Origin: Pseudomonadota bacterium
GTDB lineage: Bacteria > Pseudomonadota > Gammaproteobacteria > Burkholderiales > Burkholderiaceae_C
Assembly: GCA_020161065.1 (NCBI GenBank)
Contig: JAIUPH010000011.1
Span: 124,001-188,000 of the forward strand
Direction: 5' to 3'
DNA length: 64,000 bases
Shown here: positions 26,511 to 35,529 of the stretch, in pieces
Layout of the letters: each line of letters starts with the position of its first letter
Position numbering within the stretch: position 1 is the stretch's first letter
Notes under the pieces: model-generated
What the model was told of the DNA's origin: nothing
The model's input: the letters and a program-made list of their open reading frames with translations, nothing else
Databases searched by the model: none
Position numbers and translations under genes: made by a program

Positions 26511-27950
26511 ATGACCGCCGCCACCCTTGATGCCCCGCTCGCCCCGGACGGCCTGTTGCAGCGCCTGGAGCAGTTGGAAGCCTTCGCCGCCCAGGCCAGC
26601 GCGGCCATCGACCAGCTCGTCGGCGCCGTGGTCGACGCGCAGCAGGCGCAAGCCGCCACGCCCTCCGCCGTCGACCAGCAGGCCCAGGAGCTGCAGGCCA
26701 CCAAGGCCAAGCTGCGCGAGCTGGAACAGCAACTGGCGCTGGAGCGCGCCACACGCGACCTGGCCGGCGTGTCGCGCATGCACCCCAAGGCGCGGCGCGC
26801 GGTGTTCGTCGGCACCACCTATTTCGGCTGTAATGTCAAGTACGCCTGGCTGGCCGCGCAGGCCCAGGCGCAGGCGCGCGGCATCGACGTCTGGTTCCTG
26901 CCCTTCAATGCCGAGCAGCAGCGCCTGGTGGCCGCGCTCGGCGGCCAGTGCCTGCCGCCTTCGTATGCCGAGTGGACGCCCGAGCACCTGCACGTGGCGC
27001 TGTCGGCCGCGGTGCTGGTGACCAGCGACCACTTCCTCAACCCCAACCCCTATGCCGCCGCGCTGCTGGCCGGCGCGCGCCACCTGCAGTTGTGGCACGG
27101 CGTCTCGATCAAGGAGATCGGCCTGCGCAACCTGGCGCCCGGGCGCGCGCTGGGGCCGCACTTCGCGCGCGTGCTGGCCACCTGCGGCCCCTATGCGCGG
27201 ATGCTGGGCACCGCCGCCGCCGGCGAAGCCGAATGGCGCCGGTGGTTTGCTTTCGAGCGTTATGCGCCGGTCGGCTATCCGCGCAACGACGTGCTGCACC
27301 GCCAGCCGACCGAGGCCGACCTCGCCGGCTGCGACCGCGACACCTACGAGCGCGCCCGCGCCGCGCTGGCGCGCGGCAAGCGCGTGATCCTCTACGCCCC
27401 CACCTTCCGCGACGGCCGGCCCGACTGGGTGCTGCACGCCGGCCTCGACAAGCTGGCCCAGGCCGCGGCCCAGGGCGGCGACCTGCTGGTCGTCAACCTG
27501 CACCCGGTGGAAAGCCCGCAGATCCCCAAGCTGGCGCCGCTGCTGCCCGGCGTGGCCTTCGTCGCGCCGCGCACCGACCTCTACCCGCTGCTCGGCCAGG
27601 CCTCGGCGCTGGTGACCGACTACTCGTCGGTGATGTTCGACTACCTGCACGTCGACCGCCCGGTGCTGCTGTTCCGGCCCGACCACGCGGCCTATACGCA
27701 GAAGTCGCGCAAGCTCTTCGACGACAAGCTGAGCGCCCTGCCCGGCCCGCTGTTCGACGACGCCGCCACGCTGGCCCGCGCCCTGCGCCGCGCCGACCTG
27801 GGCCAGACGCCGGCGCACGCGCAGGCGCGCCGGCAATTGCGCGAACAATGGTTCGACCACCACGACGGCGGCGCGGCCGAGCGGCTGCTGACGGTGATCG
27901 ACGACGAACTGGCAATCGCCGGCGCCGGCGCGCCGGACCCCGCAGCCTGA
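26511..27950 (+). CDS. CDP-glycerol glycerophosphotransferase family protein (TagB/TagF-like)
   Basis: The family transfers glycerol-phosphate from CDP-glycerol to a polymer. Diagnostic pieces are LWHGVSIKEIGLRNLAPG, LYAPTFRDGRPDW, NLHPVES and LVTDYSSVMFDYLHVDRPVL. The first 90 residues are a helical, probably coiled-coil, extension rich in Ala/Gln/Glu. I chose ATG 26511 (after GAAAGG) over 26478. In Gram-positives such enzymes make teichoic acids; in Gram-negatives they decorate capsules or lipopolysaccharide. A TagD-like cytidylyltransferase at 34.9 kb could supply CDP-glycerol. Confidence 0.85.
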   Translation: MTAATLDAPLAPDGLLQRLEQLEAFAAQASAAIDQLVGAVVDAQQAQAATPSAVDQQAQELQATKAKLRELEQQLALERATRDLAGVSRMHPKARRAVFVGTTYFGCNVKYAWLAAQAQAQARGIDVWFLPFNAEQQRLVAALGGQCLPPSYAEWTPEHLHVALSAAVLVTSDHFLNPNPYAAALLAGARHLQLWHGVSIKEIGLRNLAPGRALGPHFARVLATCGPYARMLGTAAAGEAEWRRWFAFERYAPVGYPRNDVLHRQPTEADLAGCDRDTYERARAALARGKRVILYAPTFRDGRPDWVLHAGLDKLAQAAAQGGDLLVVNLHPVESPQIPKLAPLLPGVAFVAPRTDLYPLLGQASALVTDYSSVMFDYLHVDRPVLLFRPDHAAYTQKSRKLFDDKLSALPGPLFDDAATLARALRRADLGQTPAHAQARRQLREQWFDHHDGGAAERLLTVIDDELAIAGAGAPDPAA

Positions 27951-28020
27951 TCGCGCACCGCTCGGGCCGTGGTCATCGGCCCAAGCCGCGCCAGCGACCG
28001 CCCGACCCGCCCTACCCGCC

Positions 28021-29589
28021 CTACAACAGCCACTGAATCGGCAGCAACGACAGCGCCCACAGCAGCGCGCGCTGCAAGGCGGTGGTGCCGGGCTCGATCT
28101 CGGTGGTGGTGGGCTGGCCGTGGTCCAGGCCTTGCCATTGCAGCTGCCCCTGCGGGCCGAGCTGCAGCCGGTAGGCCATCTGCGGCAGGCGTTCGTCGAG
28201 CGCCTGGCCGAGCTGGCGCGCCAGCGTCGGCGCGTCGATGACGAAGCCCATCTCGCAGTTCAGCAGCGCGCTGCGCGGGTCGAAGTTGAACGAGCCCAGG
28301 AACAGCGTGCGCTCGTCGATCGCGAAGGTCTTGGCGTGCACGCTTTCGCCGCCGCCGGAGAAGCGCGTCTGAGCCAGCTTCAGCGCCGCACGCCCCTGGG
28401 CGTCGAGCGCCCGCGCCTCGAACAGCTGCACGCCGCTCTTCAGCAAGGGCTCGCGCGCCGGCGCGTAGCCGGCGTGCACCAGCGGCACGTCGCTGACCTT
28501 CACGCCGTTGGTCACCACGCGCGTCGGCAGGCCGCGCTGCGCCAGCGCCGACAGCAGCGCGGTGCCCGGCTCGCCGGGCACGAAGTAGCCCGACACCAGG
28601 TCGAGCCGCTGGCGCGCGCCGGCCAGCAGGGCGGCGATTTCGCGCGCCATCAGGTCGTCGCGCAGGGCGTCGGACAGCGCCTTGTCGGGATGGTCGGCCA
28701 CCAGCCGCACCGGCGCCCAGCTCAGCCCCTGCTGCTGGCCGCGCCACAGCAGCCGGGCCAGCGCGTCGCCGGCGGCGGCGCGGTATTCGTCGGCCAGAGC
28801 GTCGTGCGCGGGCGGCGGCCGGCGGTAGCCCGCCAGCGCCTCGGGCGGCGGCGCGCGCAGCAGGGTCTCGGCGTCGTAGGCCGCGGCGCTGGACCAGTAG
28901 CGGTCGAACGTGGCCTGCACGTCGGGTACCACGGCGCCGACGGCCAGCGCGTCGACGTCGATGAACAAGCCGCGCGCCTTGGCGCCGAAGTACACGTCGC
29001 CGACGTTGCGGCCGCCGACGACGGTGAGCGCGCCGTCCACCGTCAACGACTTGTTGTGCATGCGGCGGTTCAGCCGCGGGAAGTCGAACAGGTAGTTCAG
29101 CGGCCGCAGCGCGCGCAGCGTGAGCGGGTTGAACAGCCGCACCGCGATGTTGGGATGGGCGTTGACCGCGGCCCACATGCCGTCGAGCCCGGCGGTGGGG
29201 TTGTCGTCGATCAGCAGCCGCACGCGCACGCCGCGGTCGGCGGCGGCGACGATCTCGCTGAGCAGCATGCGCCCGGAGAGGTCATCTTCCCAGATGTAGT
29301 ACTGCGCGTCGACGCTGCGCCGGGCCTCGCGCACCAGGCCCAGGCGCACCGCGAAGGCATCGACGCCATCGGGCAGCAGCAGCAGGCCGGTGGCGGCGGG
29401 CTGAGCGTGGGCGCGCAGCAGCGCATCCACCTGCTCGGCCAGCGCGCCGCGGCCGGCCTGCAGCGGCAGTTCGGCGGCCGCCCGGCCGCGCGCCGGCAGC
29501 GGAAAGGCCAGCTTGAGCACCAGCGCCAGCAGTGCCAGGCCCGCCAGCAGTGCCAGCGGAATGCCGATCCAGGGCGGCGGCAGGCGCAT
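28021..29589 (-). CDS. Phospholipase D family protein, cardiolipin synthase-like
   Basis: Two HKD motifs are present: RMHNKSLTVDGALTVVGGRN and VHAKTFAIDERTLFLGSFNF. An N-terminal span (PPWIGIPLALLAGLALLALV) anchors it in the membrane. The ATG at 29589 gives 522 residues. The pattern, with YYIWEDDLSGRMLLSEI, fits ClsC-type cardiolipin synthases, which join phospholipids into cardiolipin. It is the last gene of a four-gene membrane operon (antiporter, DUF389, MscS, this gene), 11 bp after mscS. It converges on the glycerophosphotransferase gene. Confidence 0.88.
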   Translation of the reverse strand: MRLPPPWIGIPLALLAGLALLALVLKLAFPLPARGRAAAELPLQAGRGALAEQVDALLRAHAQPAATGLLLLPDGVDAFAVRLGLVREARRSVDAQYYIWEDDLSGRMLLSEIVAAADRGVRVRLLIDDNPTAGLDGMWAAVNAHPNIAVRLFNPLTLRALRPLNYLFDFPRLNRRMHNKSLTVDGALTVVGGRNVGDVYFGAKARGLFIDVDALAVGAVVPDVQATFDRYWSSAAAYDAETLLRAPPPEALAGYRRPPPAHDALADEYRAAAGDALARLLWRGQQQGLSWAPVRLVADHPDKALSDALRDDLMAREIAALLAGARQRLDLVSGYFVPGEPGTALLSALAQRGLPTRVVTNGVKVSDVPLVHAGYAPAREPLLKSGVQLFEARALDAQGRAALKLAQTRFSGGGESVHAKTFAIDERTLFLGSFNFDPRSALLNCEMGFVIDAPTLARQLGQALDERLPQMAYRLQLGPQGQLQWQGLDHGQPTTTEIEPGTTALQRALLWALSLLPIQWLL

Positions 29590-29600
29590 GACGGCGGCCT

Positions 29601-30560
29601 TCAGCGCGGCGGCGGCGGCGCTTCGGCCTCGGCCGCGGTTTGGGCTTGGGCTTGGGCTTGGGCCAGCCGCAGCCGGCTGTAGAACTCGTCGGTGGCGGCC
29701 GCCACGTCGCCATGGCCGGGCGGGCCGACCCAGAACCGCACCTGCAACTGCGCGCCGGCGCCAAAGGCGCTCAAGGCGTTGACCAGCACCTGCGGTTCGG
29801 GCGTGGCCTGCACGTGTGCGCACTCGCCCAGCACGCGCAGCGCCAGCGCCTTGGTGTCGGCCAGCGGTTCGTCGCCGGCCAGCGGCAGCATCAGCGTGAC
29901 GCGGCGCGACTGGCGCGCCTGGATCACCTGCACGCGGTTGGTGTAGAGGTCGCTGTTGGGGATGACGACCAGCCGGTTGTCGGCCGTGCGCAGCAGCGTG
30001 GCGCGCACCTGGATGTCTTCGACCACGCCTTCGTCGGCGCTGCTGACGATGAGGTCGCCGATCTGGAACGGCCGCGTGATGAGGATCAGCAGTCCGGCCA
30101 GCAGGTTCTGGAAGATGTCCTTGAACGCGAAGCCCACGGCCACGCCGCCGACGCCCAGCGCGCCCAGCACCGACGAGGCGGTGATCGACGGCACCACCAG
30201 CGACAGCGCGACCATCAGGCCGAACAACAGCAGCAGCCAGCGCAGCAGCCGGCTGAGCACGATCACCACGTTGCGCGGCTGCTGCGTGCGTTCGAGCAGC
30301 GCGCCCAGCGCGGCCGAGCCGGCGCGCGCGCCGGCCCAGAACAGGCCGAACACCAGCAGCGCAATCGCCACCTTGGGCAGCGCGGCCATCAGGCCGTCGG
30401 CCATCTCGTGCGCGGTGCGCGCGGCGCTCTGCAGCTCGAAGCCGAACGACGCGGGCGACGCAGGCGACGCGGGCGACGCGCTCGACGTGGCGCCCGCTGC
30501 CGTGGCGGCGGGCACCGCGGTGGCGGCGGCGAAAGCGGCGGTCGCGGCGTTGGTCGTCAT
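29601..30560 (-). CDS. MscS-family mechanosensitive channel
   Basis: Small-conductance mechanosensitive channels release solutes on osmotic downshock. Three spans are followed by the pore helix and beta domain: SSVLGALGVGGVAVGFAFKD, then IFQNLLAGLLILITRPFQIG, then VIPNSDLYTNRV. The 319 residues match the minimal MscS layout. Both ends are low in complexity: four copies of a 9-bp unit encode SPASPASPAS near residue 30 (30450-30486), and a 6-bp repeat encodes AQAQAQAQ near the C-terminus (29640-29662). Its start overlaps the DUF389 stop. Confidence 0.92.
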   Translation of the reverse strand: MTTNAATAAFAAATAVPAATAAGATSSASPASPASPASFGFELQSAARTAHEMADGLMAALPKVAIALLVFGLFWAGARAGSAALGALLERTQQPRNVVIVLSRLLRWLLLLFGLMVALSLVVPSITASSVLGALGVGGVAVGFAFKDIFQNLLAGLLILITRPFQIGDLIVSSADEGVVEDIQVRATLLRTADNRLVVIPNSDLYTNRVQVIQARQSRRVTLMLPLAGDEPLADTKALALRVLGECAHVQATPEPQVLVNALSAFGAGAQLQVRFWVGPPGHGDVAAATDEFYSRLRLAQAQAQAQTAAEAEAPPPPR

Positions 30561-31972
30561 GGCCTGCGCGCCGCCTGCAAGGGACGCGCCTCGACCTCGA
30601 AGCGCAGTTGCACCGCGTCAGTCTTGGTGCGCGACTTGAACCATTCGGTCAGCCGCTGGCGCGCCGCCGCCGGCAGCGGGCGCGGCGTGCTCACCACCAG
30701 GTACAAAAGCGGCCGGCGGCCGCCGCTGACGGGCATGATCAGCCCCTCGCCCACCACCACGTCGCCGACCTCGGGGTACAGCGAGCGCAACTCGCGCACC
30801 AGGTCGTCGGCCTGGCGCGGCAACTGCTCGCGCAAGGCCTGCGCCTCGGTGAGCACGCGGATGCGCTCGTCGCGCTCCTGCACGCGCACCTGGCTTTCGC
30901 GCAGCAGGTCGTTCAGCAGGCTGGTCTTCAGCGCCGTCACGTCGAACTTGGCGTCGCCCACCTGGTGCAGCACGAGGTGGGCGCCTTCCAGCGCGCGCTC
31001 CGACGCCAGCCGCTGCTCGATGACCTTCACCTGGTCGGGCGGCACCGGCTCGCCGATCAACGAGACGTCGATGCTGCGGCGCGCGGGGTCGATGCGCGTC
31101 TCGATCACCTGCGTGTGCGCGAAGACGAAGGCGCCGGCCACGAACTGCTGGGCCTGCGCGCGGAACACCTCCTGGCGCACCAGGTTGACCGCCAGGTACA
31201 CGCTGGGCAGCGCAGTGCCCAGCGCCAGCACCCACATGCCGACGCGCACGCGCTGGCCGGCGCCGGCGCCGGCCACGCGGCGCGCGCGCAAGCCCACGGC
31301 GCGCACGCCGACCGCGGTGGCCACGGCGATGAACACGCAGTTGATGGCGTACAGGTACATGGCGCCGCCGAAGAAGCGCCAGTTGCCGGTGGCCAGGCCG
31401 AAGCCGGCGGTGCACACCGGCGGCATCAAGGCGGTGGCGATGGCCACGCCGGGGATGACGTTGGACTTCTCGCGCCGCGTGATGCCGACGATGCCGGCCA
31501 GGCCGCCGAACAAAGCAATCAAAACGTCCCACAACGTGGGCGTGGTGCGCGCCAGCAGTTCGGACTGCGCCTCGCGCAGCGGCGTCAGCATGAAGTACAG
31601 CGCCGACACCACCAGGCTGATGCCGGTGGCGATGGCCAGGTTGGCCAGCGAGCGCCTGGCCAGGTCGAAGTCGAGCACCGCCAGGCCCAGGCCGGCGCCC
31701 ATGATCGGCCCCATCAGCGGCGAGATCAGCATGGCGCCGATGATCACCGCCGTCGAATTGACGTTGAGCCCGACCGACGCCACGATGATGGCGAACATCA
31801 GGATCCACGGCGTGGCGCCGCGAAGCTCGACGCCGTCGCGGATGCGCGCTTCGATCTCGGCGTCGTCCGCCTTGTCCTGGCGCAGGCTGAAGCGCGCGTT
31901 CAGCAGCCGCCGGTAGCGGCGCAGCCGGCGCTGGCGCGGGTCTGCGTTGGTGGGTGCGGCGTCGGTGCTCAC
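30557..31972 (-). CDS. DUF389 family membrane protein
   Basis: The central membrane domain has the DUF389 pattern: STAVIIGAMLISPLMGPIMG, then VIPGVAIATALMPPVCTAGF, with several more spans up to about residue 230. A soluble C-terminal region of about 220 residues follows. The family function is not established; a transport role has been suggested. I chose the GTG at 31972 because it overlaps the antiporter stop (GTGA). The frame remains open upstream, but that part is antisense-like composition within the antiporter gene. Confidence 0.85.
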   Translation of the reverse strand: MSTDAAPTNADPRQRRLRRYRRLLNARFSLRQDKADDAEIEARIRDGVELRGATPWILMFAIIVASVGLNVNSTAVIIGAMLISPLMGPIMGAGLGLAVLDFDLARRSLANLAIATGISLVVSALYFMLTPLREAQSELLARTTPTLWDVLIALFGGLAGIVGITRREKSNVIPGVAIATALMPPVCTAGFGLATGNWRFFGGAMYLYAINCVFIAVATAVGVRAVGLRARRVAGAGAGQRVRVGMWVLALGTALPSVYLAVNLVRQEVFRAQAQQFVAGAFVFAHTQVIETRIDPARRSIDVSLIGEPVPPDQVKVIEQRLASERALEGAHLVLHQVGDAKFDVTALKTSLLNDLLRESQVRVQERDERIRVLTEAQALREQLPRQADDLVRELRSLYPEVGDVVVGEGLIMPVSGGRRPLLYLVVSTPRPLPAAARQRLTEWFKSRTKTDAVQLRFEVEARPLQAARRP

Positions 31973-33234
31973 AACAGCATGAAGGCCGCCGCGGCCACCA
32001 GCGTGGGCCCCAGCGCGGCCAGCAGCAAGCCGCCCGGGTTGACCGCCTCGTCGGCGAAGTGCCGCTGCAGCAGCGACAGGCCGGCCGGGTTGGGCGCATT
32101 GGCGATCACGGTCAGGCCGCCGCCGGTGACGGCGCCGGCCACCAGCGCGTACTTGAACTCCGGCGTCAGGCCCTGCACCAGCGAGCCCAGGTAGGTGAGC
32201 GCGGCGTTGTCGGTGAACGCCGTGAGCAGCGTGGCGCCGACGAACACCTGGTCGGCCGTCATCGACAGCAGCAGCGGCTGCAGCCACCAGTCCTGCAGCC
32301 CGCCCAGCACCACCAGGCCGGCCAGGAAGAAGGCCACCAGCAGCGCCTCGCGCACCAGCAGCGGATCGTGGTGGCGCTCGAAGGCGCGCGCCAGGCCGAT
32401 GAACAGCATCAGCAGCCCGAGCACGAACTCCGGGTCGTGCGAGAAGCGCACCAGGCCGGCCAGCAGCGCCGCGTGCAGCAGCACCATGGCAACCGGCACC
32501 GGCGGCTGCGAGGCATCGGCCGCCGGCTCGCGCCAGTCCAGCGCCTTCAGCTCGCGCAGGAACAGCAGCGTGGCGCCGGTGGCATTGACCACCACCGCCA
32601 GCGCCGCGCGCCAGCCGAAGTGGCTGAGCATGAAGGCCGTGTCCCACTGCCAGGTGGCGGCCACCATCAGCACCGGCGGCGCCGCGAAGTGCGTGAGCGT
32701 GCCGCCGATCGACACGTTGACGAACAACACGCCCAGCGTGCCGTACTTCAGCCGCGTCGACACCGGCAGCGAGTAGATGCGCTTGGACAGGATCAGCGCC
32801 GCCAGCGTCATGGCCGCCGGCTCGGTGATGAACGAGCCCATCAAGGGCACCAGCGCCAGCACCACCCAGTAGAACGACACCGCGCCCGGCAGCGGCAGCG
32901 CGCGCGCCACGCCGCGGACCAGGGCCGAGGCGGTGCGGATCACCGGCCGGCTGGCCGCCACCACCATGATGGCGAAGACGAACACCGCTTCGCTGAAGTT
33001 GCGCGAGCGCACGTACGCGACCGCGGGCTCCGAGCCCTCGGTGAAGAACATCAGCGTGACCAGCACCATGGCCCAGAAGCCGAACACCACCTCGACTTCG
33101 CCCAGCAGATGCCAGACGCCGGCATAACGCCCGCCGCGCGCGGCGATGGTGTCGAAGCGGCTGGCCGCGAAGGTGTGGAGGATGGCCAGCGCGAACAGCG
33201 CCGTGGCGATCAACTGGGTGGTCGTGGGCCTCAC
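31969..33234 (-). CDS. Putative Na+/H+ antiporter
   Basis: The 421-residue protein has about 11 membrane spans and resembles the Na_H_antiport_3-type family. Recognisable parts are VVLALVPLMGSFITEPAAMT, NVSIGGTLTHFAAPPVLMVA and TAFTDNAALTYLGSLV, with conserved Asp/Asn residues inside spans. It would exchange cations across the inner membrane. It starts the operon running to DUF389, MscS and the cardiolipin synthase. Ion specificity cannot be told from sequence. Confidence 0.8.
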   Translation of the reverse strand: MRPTTTQLIATALFALAILHTFAASRFDTIAARGGRYAGVWHLLGEVEVVFGFWAMVLVTLMFFTEGSEPAVAYVRSRNFSEAVFVFAIMVVAASRPVIRTASALVRGVARALPLPGAVSFYWVVLALVPLMGSFITEPAAMTLAALILSKRIYSLPVSTRLKYGTLGVLFVNVSIGGTLTHFAAPPVLMVAATWQWDTAFMLSHFGWRAALAVVVNATGATLLFLRELKALDWREPAADASQPPVPVAMVLLHAALLAGLVRFSHDPEFVLGLLMLFIGLARAFERHHDPLLVREALLVAFFLAGLVVLGGLQDWWLQPLLLSMTADQVFVGATLLTAFTDNAALTYLGSLVQGLTPEFKYALVAGAVTGGGLTVIANAPNPAGLSLLQRHFADEAVNPGGLLLAALGPTLVAAAAFMLL

Positions 33235-33443
33235 GGCGCGGGACTGCTTTCGATGGTGACAGCGCTCGAAGGCGCTCGGGGCGAAGCGGCCATCCTAACG
33301 CGAGTCACGGCGACTCCCTGCGAGTCCCCACGCCGCCCGGCGCGCAGCGCGGAAGTAACATGCCAGCCGAACGGTGCTGTCGCAGGCCGTCGCGGCGGCG
33401 CGCGGGTGCACGCCGCCGTTTCAACCGTAGGAGGACATCGGAC

Positions 33444-33878
33444 ATGATCGATCGAAAACTTCAAGCGCTGGCCGGCTGCGCCGCCGCCGCCGGGCTGGCA
33501 CTGGCGATGGCCCTGCCCGCCGCGGCGCAGACCGGCGCCGCGGCGCCGGTGGCCGGCGCCGTGCGGCTGGGCGTGGCGGTGGCCGAGATGGACGTCGTCG
33601 CCAAGGGCTGGAGCGCGAAGAAGAGCGTGCTGGGCCACAACGTCGTCAACGACGAAGGCAAGAAGATCGCCAGCGTCGAAGACCTCATCGTCGCGCCCGA
33701 CCAGAAGGTGTCGTTCGCCATCCTCGACGTCGGCGGCTTCCTCGGCATGGGCGAGCGCCGCGTCGCGGTGCCGGTGGAACAGCTCAAGCCCGGCCCGAAG
33801 GGCAGCTTCCTGCTGCCCGGCGCCACCAAGGACGCCTTGAAGCAACTGCCGCACTTCGTCTACGCCAAGGCCCATTGA
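33444..33878 (+). CDS. Exported PRC-barrel domain protein
   Basis: The ATG at 33444 follows TAGGAGGAC. A signal peptide (GLALAMALPAAAQ, cleavage near residue 27) precedes a single PRC-barrel domain: KSVLGHNVVNDEGKKIASVE, then DLIVAPDQKVSFAILDVGGF and RRVAVPVEQLKP. The mature protein is about 117 residues and periplasmic. PRC barrels bind proteins or RNA; its role here is unknown. It lies 31 bp before the CDF transporter and may be cotranscribed. Confidence 0.85.
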   Translation: MIDRKLQALAGCAAAAGLALAMALPAAAQTGAAAPVAGAVRLGVAVAEMDVVAKGWSAKKSVLGHNVVNDEGKKIASVEDLIVAPDQKVSFAILDVGGFLGMGERRVAVPVEQLKPGPKGSFLLPGATKDALKQLPHFVYAKAH

Positions 33879-33909
33879 GGCACGGCCCGCCGCCGCGCGC
33901 GAACACGCC

Positions 33910-34878
33910 ATGACCGGCGCCGGCCAGGCCGCCGAGGGCGCGGGCGAAAGCCTGCGCACCGTGCTGGTGGCGCTGGCCGTGAACGCCTTGATCGCGTCGG
34001 CCAAGAGCGTGGCGGCCGCCATCAGCGGCTCGGCCGCGATGCTGGCCGAGGCGGCGCATTCCTGGGTCGATGCCGGCAACGGCATCTTCCTGCTGCTGGC
34101 CGAGCGGCGCGCCGCGCGCGCGCCGACCGCGCTGCACCCCATGGGCTTCGGCCGGTCGGCCTACGTGTGGGCCATGGTCGCCGGCTTCGGGCTGTTCACC
34201 GCCGGCGCCGCGGTGTCGGTGATGCACGGCATCGCCGCCTTGCGCGCCGGCCCGGCGGCCGGCGCGGCGCAGGACACCACGCTGGCCTATGTGGTGCTGG
34301 CCGTGGCCTTCGTGCTGGAGTCGGTGTCGTTCCTGCAGGCGCGGCGCCAGGTGGCGCAGGCGGCACGCTCGCGCGGCCGGCAGCCCTGGGCCTTCGTGCT
34401 GGGCACCTCGCAGACCACGCTGCGCTCGATCTACCTCGAAGACATCACCGCGCTGGGCGGCATCGTCATCGCCGCGCTGGCGCTGTGGCTGGGCGAACGC
34501 ACCGGCAATCCGATGTACGACGCGGTGGGCTCCATCCTCGTGGGCCTGTTGCTGGGCGCGGTGGCCATCGTGCTGATCGTTCGCAATGCGCAGTTTCTGG
34601 TGGGCGACCCCGGCACGCCCGAGATGCGCGCCGCGCTGCGCGACTGGCTGCTGCAGCAGCGCGACGTGCAGCGCGTGGGCACCATGCACATCGAGTTCGT
34701 GGGCCCCGGGCGCGTGCTGGTGGTGGCCGCGGTCGGCCTTGCCGGCGACCCCGTGGCCTCGGTGCTGGCGCGGCGGCTGCGCGCGCTGGAGGACGAACTG
34801 TGCCGGCTGCAGCCCGCGGTGGCGCGCTGCCTGCTGACGGTGGGCTTGCCGGACGGCGACGAGGCCTGCGCGCCGTAG
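33910..34878 (+). CDS. Cation diffusion facilitator (CDF) family transporter
   Basis: CDF proteins export Zn2+, Fe2+ or other divalent metals by proton antiport. The 322-residue protein has the N-terminal span signature AVNALIASAKSVAAAISGSA, followed by AAHSWVDAGN, which carries the HxxxD metal site of span II. A second site occurs later (YLEDITALGG). A C-terminal cytosolic domain includes DVQRVGTMHIEFVGPGRVLV. Metal choice is not clear. It follows the PRC-barrel gene on the plus strand. Confidence 0.88.
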   Translation: MTGAGQAAEGAGESLRTVLVALAVNALIASAKSVAAAISGSAAMLAEAAHSWVDAGNGIFLLLAERRAARAPTALHPMGFGRSAYVWAMVAGFGLFTAGAAVSVMHGIAALRAGPAAGAAQDTTLAYVVLAVAFVLESVSFLQARRQVAQAARSRGRQPWAFVLGTSQTTLRSIYLEDITALGGIVIAALALWLGERTGNPMYDAVGSILVGLLLGAVAIVLIVRNAQFLVGDPGTPEMRAALRDWLLQQRDVQRVGTMHIEFVGPGRVLVVAAVGLAGDPVASVLARRLRALEDELCRLQPAVARCLLTVGLPDGDEACAP

Positions 34879-34893
34879 CGGCGCGTGCGGCCC

Positions 34894-35391
34894 TCAGGCC
34901 CGCGCGCGCACGGCGGCGACGACCTCGGCCTTCAACTCGGTGCTCGACACGCCTTCGGTGCGCGGCAGGTAGACCACGTCGCACAGCGGCTTGAACTCGT
35001 CGAAGCGCCCTTCCCAGTCGCTGCCCATCACCAGCGCATCGGCGCCATGGGCGACGATGTCGTGCGCCTTCTGGCCCCAGTCGGTCTCGGGGATCACCGC
35101 GTCGACCCAGCGGCAGGCGGCCACCATCGCCGCGCGGTCGGCGTACGGCACGACCGACTGCTTGCCCTTGACGGCGTTGAACTCGTCGGTGGAGACGGCG
35201 ACCACCAGGCGGTCGTAGCGCTGGCGGATGCGCTCGAACAAGCGCACGTGGCCGATGTGGAACAGGTCGTAGGTGCCGTAGGTCAGCGCGACGGTGGGCA
35301 CCGTGGAGCGCGGCGCAATGGTGGGCGCGGCCGGGCCGGCGCCGGTGCCGACTGAAGACGGACGAACGGCAGGAGCGGCGGGCAGGCTCAT
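34894..35391 (-). CDS. Glycerol-3-phosphate cytidylyltransferase-like (TagD family)
   Basis: The family makes CDP-glycerol (or a similar CDP-polyol) from CTP. The nucleotide-binding HIGH motif is in LTYGTYDLFHIGHVRLFERI. Other TagD features are VAVSTDEFNAVKGK, IPETDWGQKAHDI, MGSDWEGRFDEF and the closing YLPRTEGVSSTELK with the ISSTxIK-type element. About 30 Ala/Pro-rich residues precede the domain, so the true start may be later. It converges on the CDF gene and lies after dctP. It is the likely partner of the glycerophosphotransferase at 26.5 kb. Confidence 0.85.
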   Translation of the reverse strand: MSLPAAPAVRPSSVGTGAGPAAPTIAPRSTVPTVALTYGTYDLFHIGHVRLFERIRQRYDRLVVAVSTDEFNAVKGKQSVVPYADRAAMVAACRWVDAVIPETDWGQKAHDIVAHGADALVMGSDWEGRFDEFKPLCDVVYLPRTEGVSSTELKAEVVAAVRARA

Positions 35392-35529
35392 CGCGGCGGG
35401 GCTTTCGGCAATCGGGTGACGGCGGCCGCCGCACGCGGCCGCTCCGATGCCGAATCTAGGCCGCCGCCGCCGCCGGCAAAGCCCCGAACAAGCGCCCGCC
35501 GGCGGCCTTGTTCGCCGCCTGGCGCCGCT

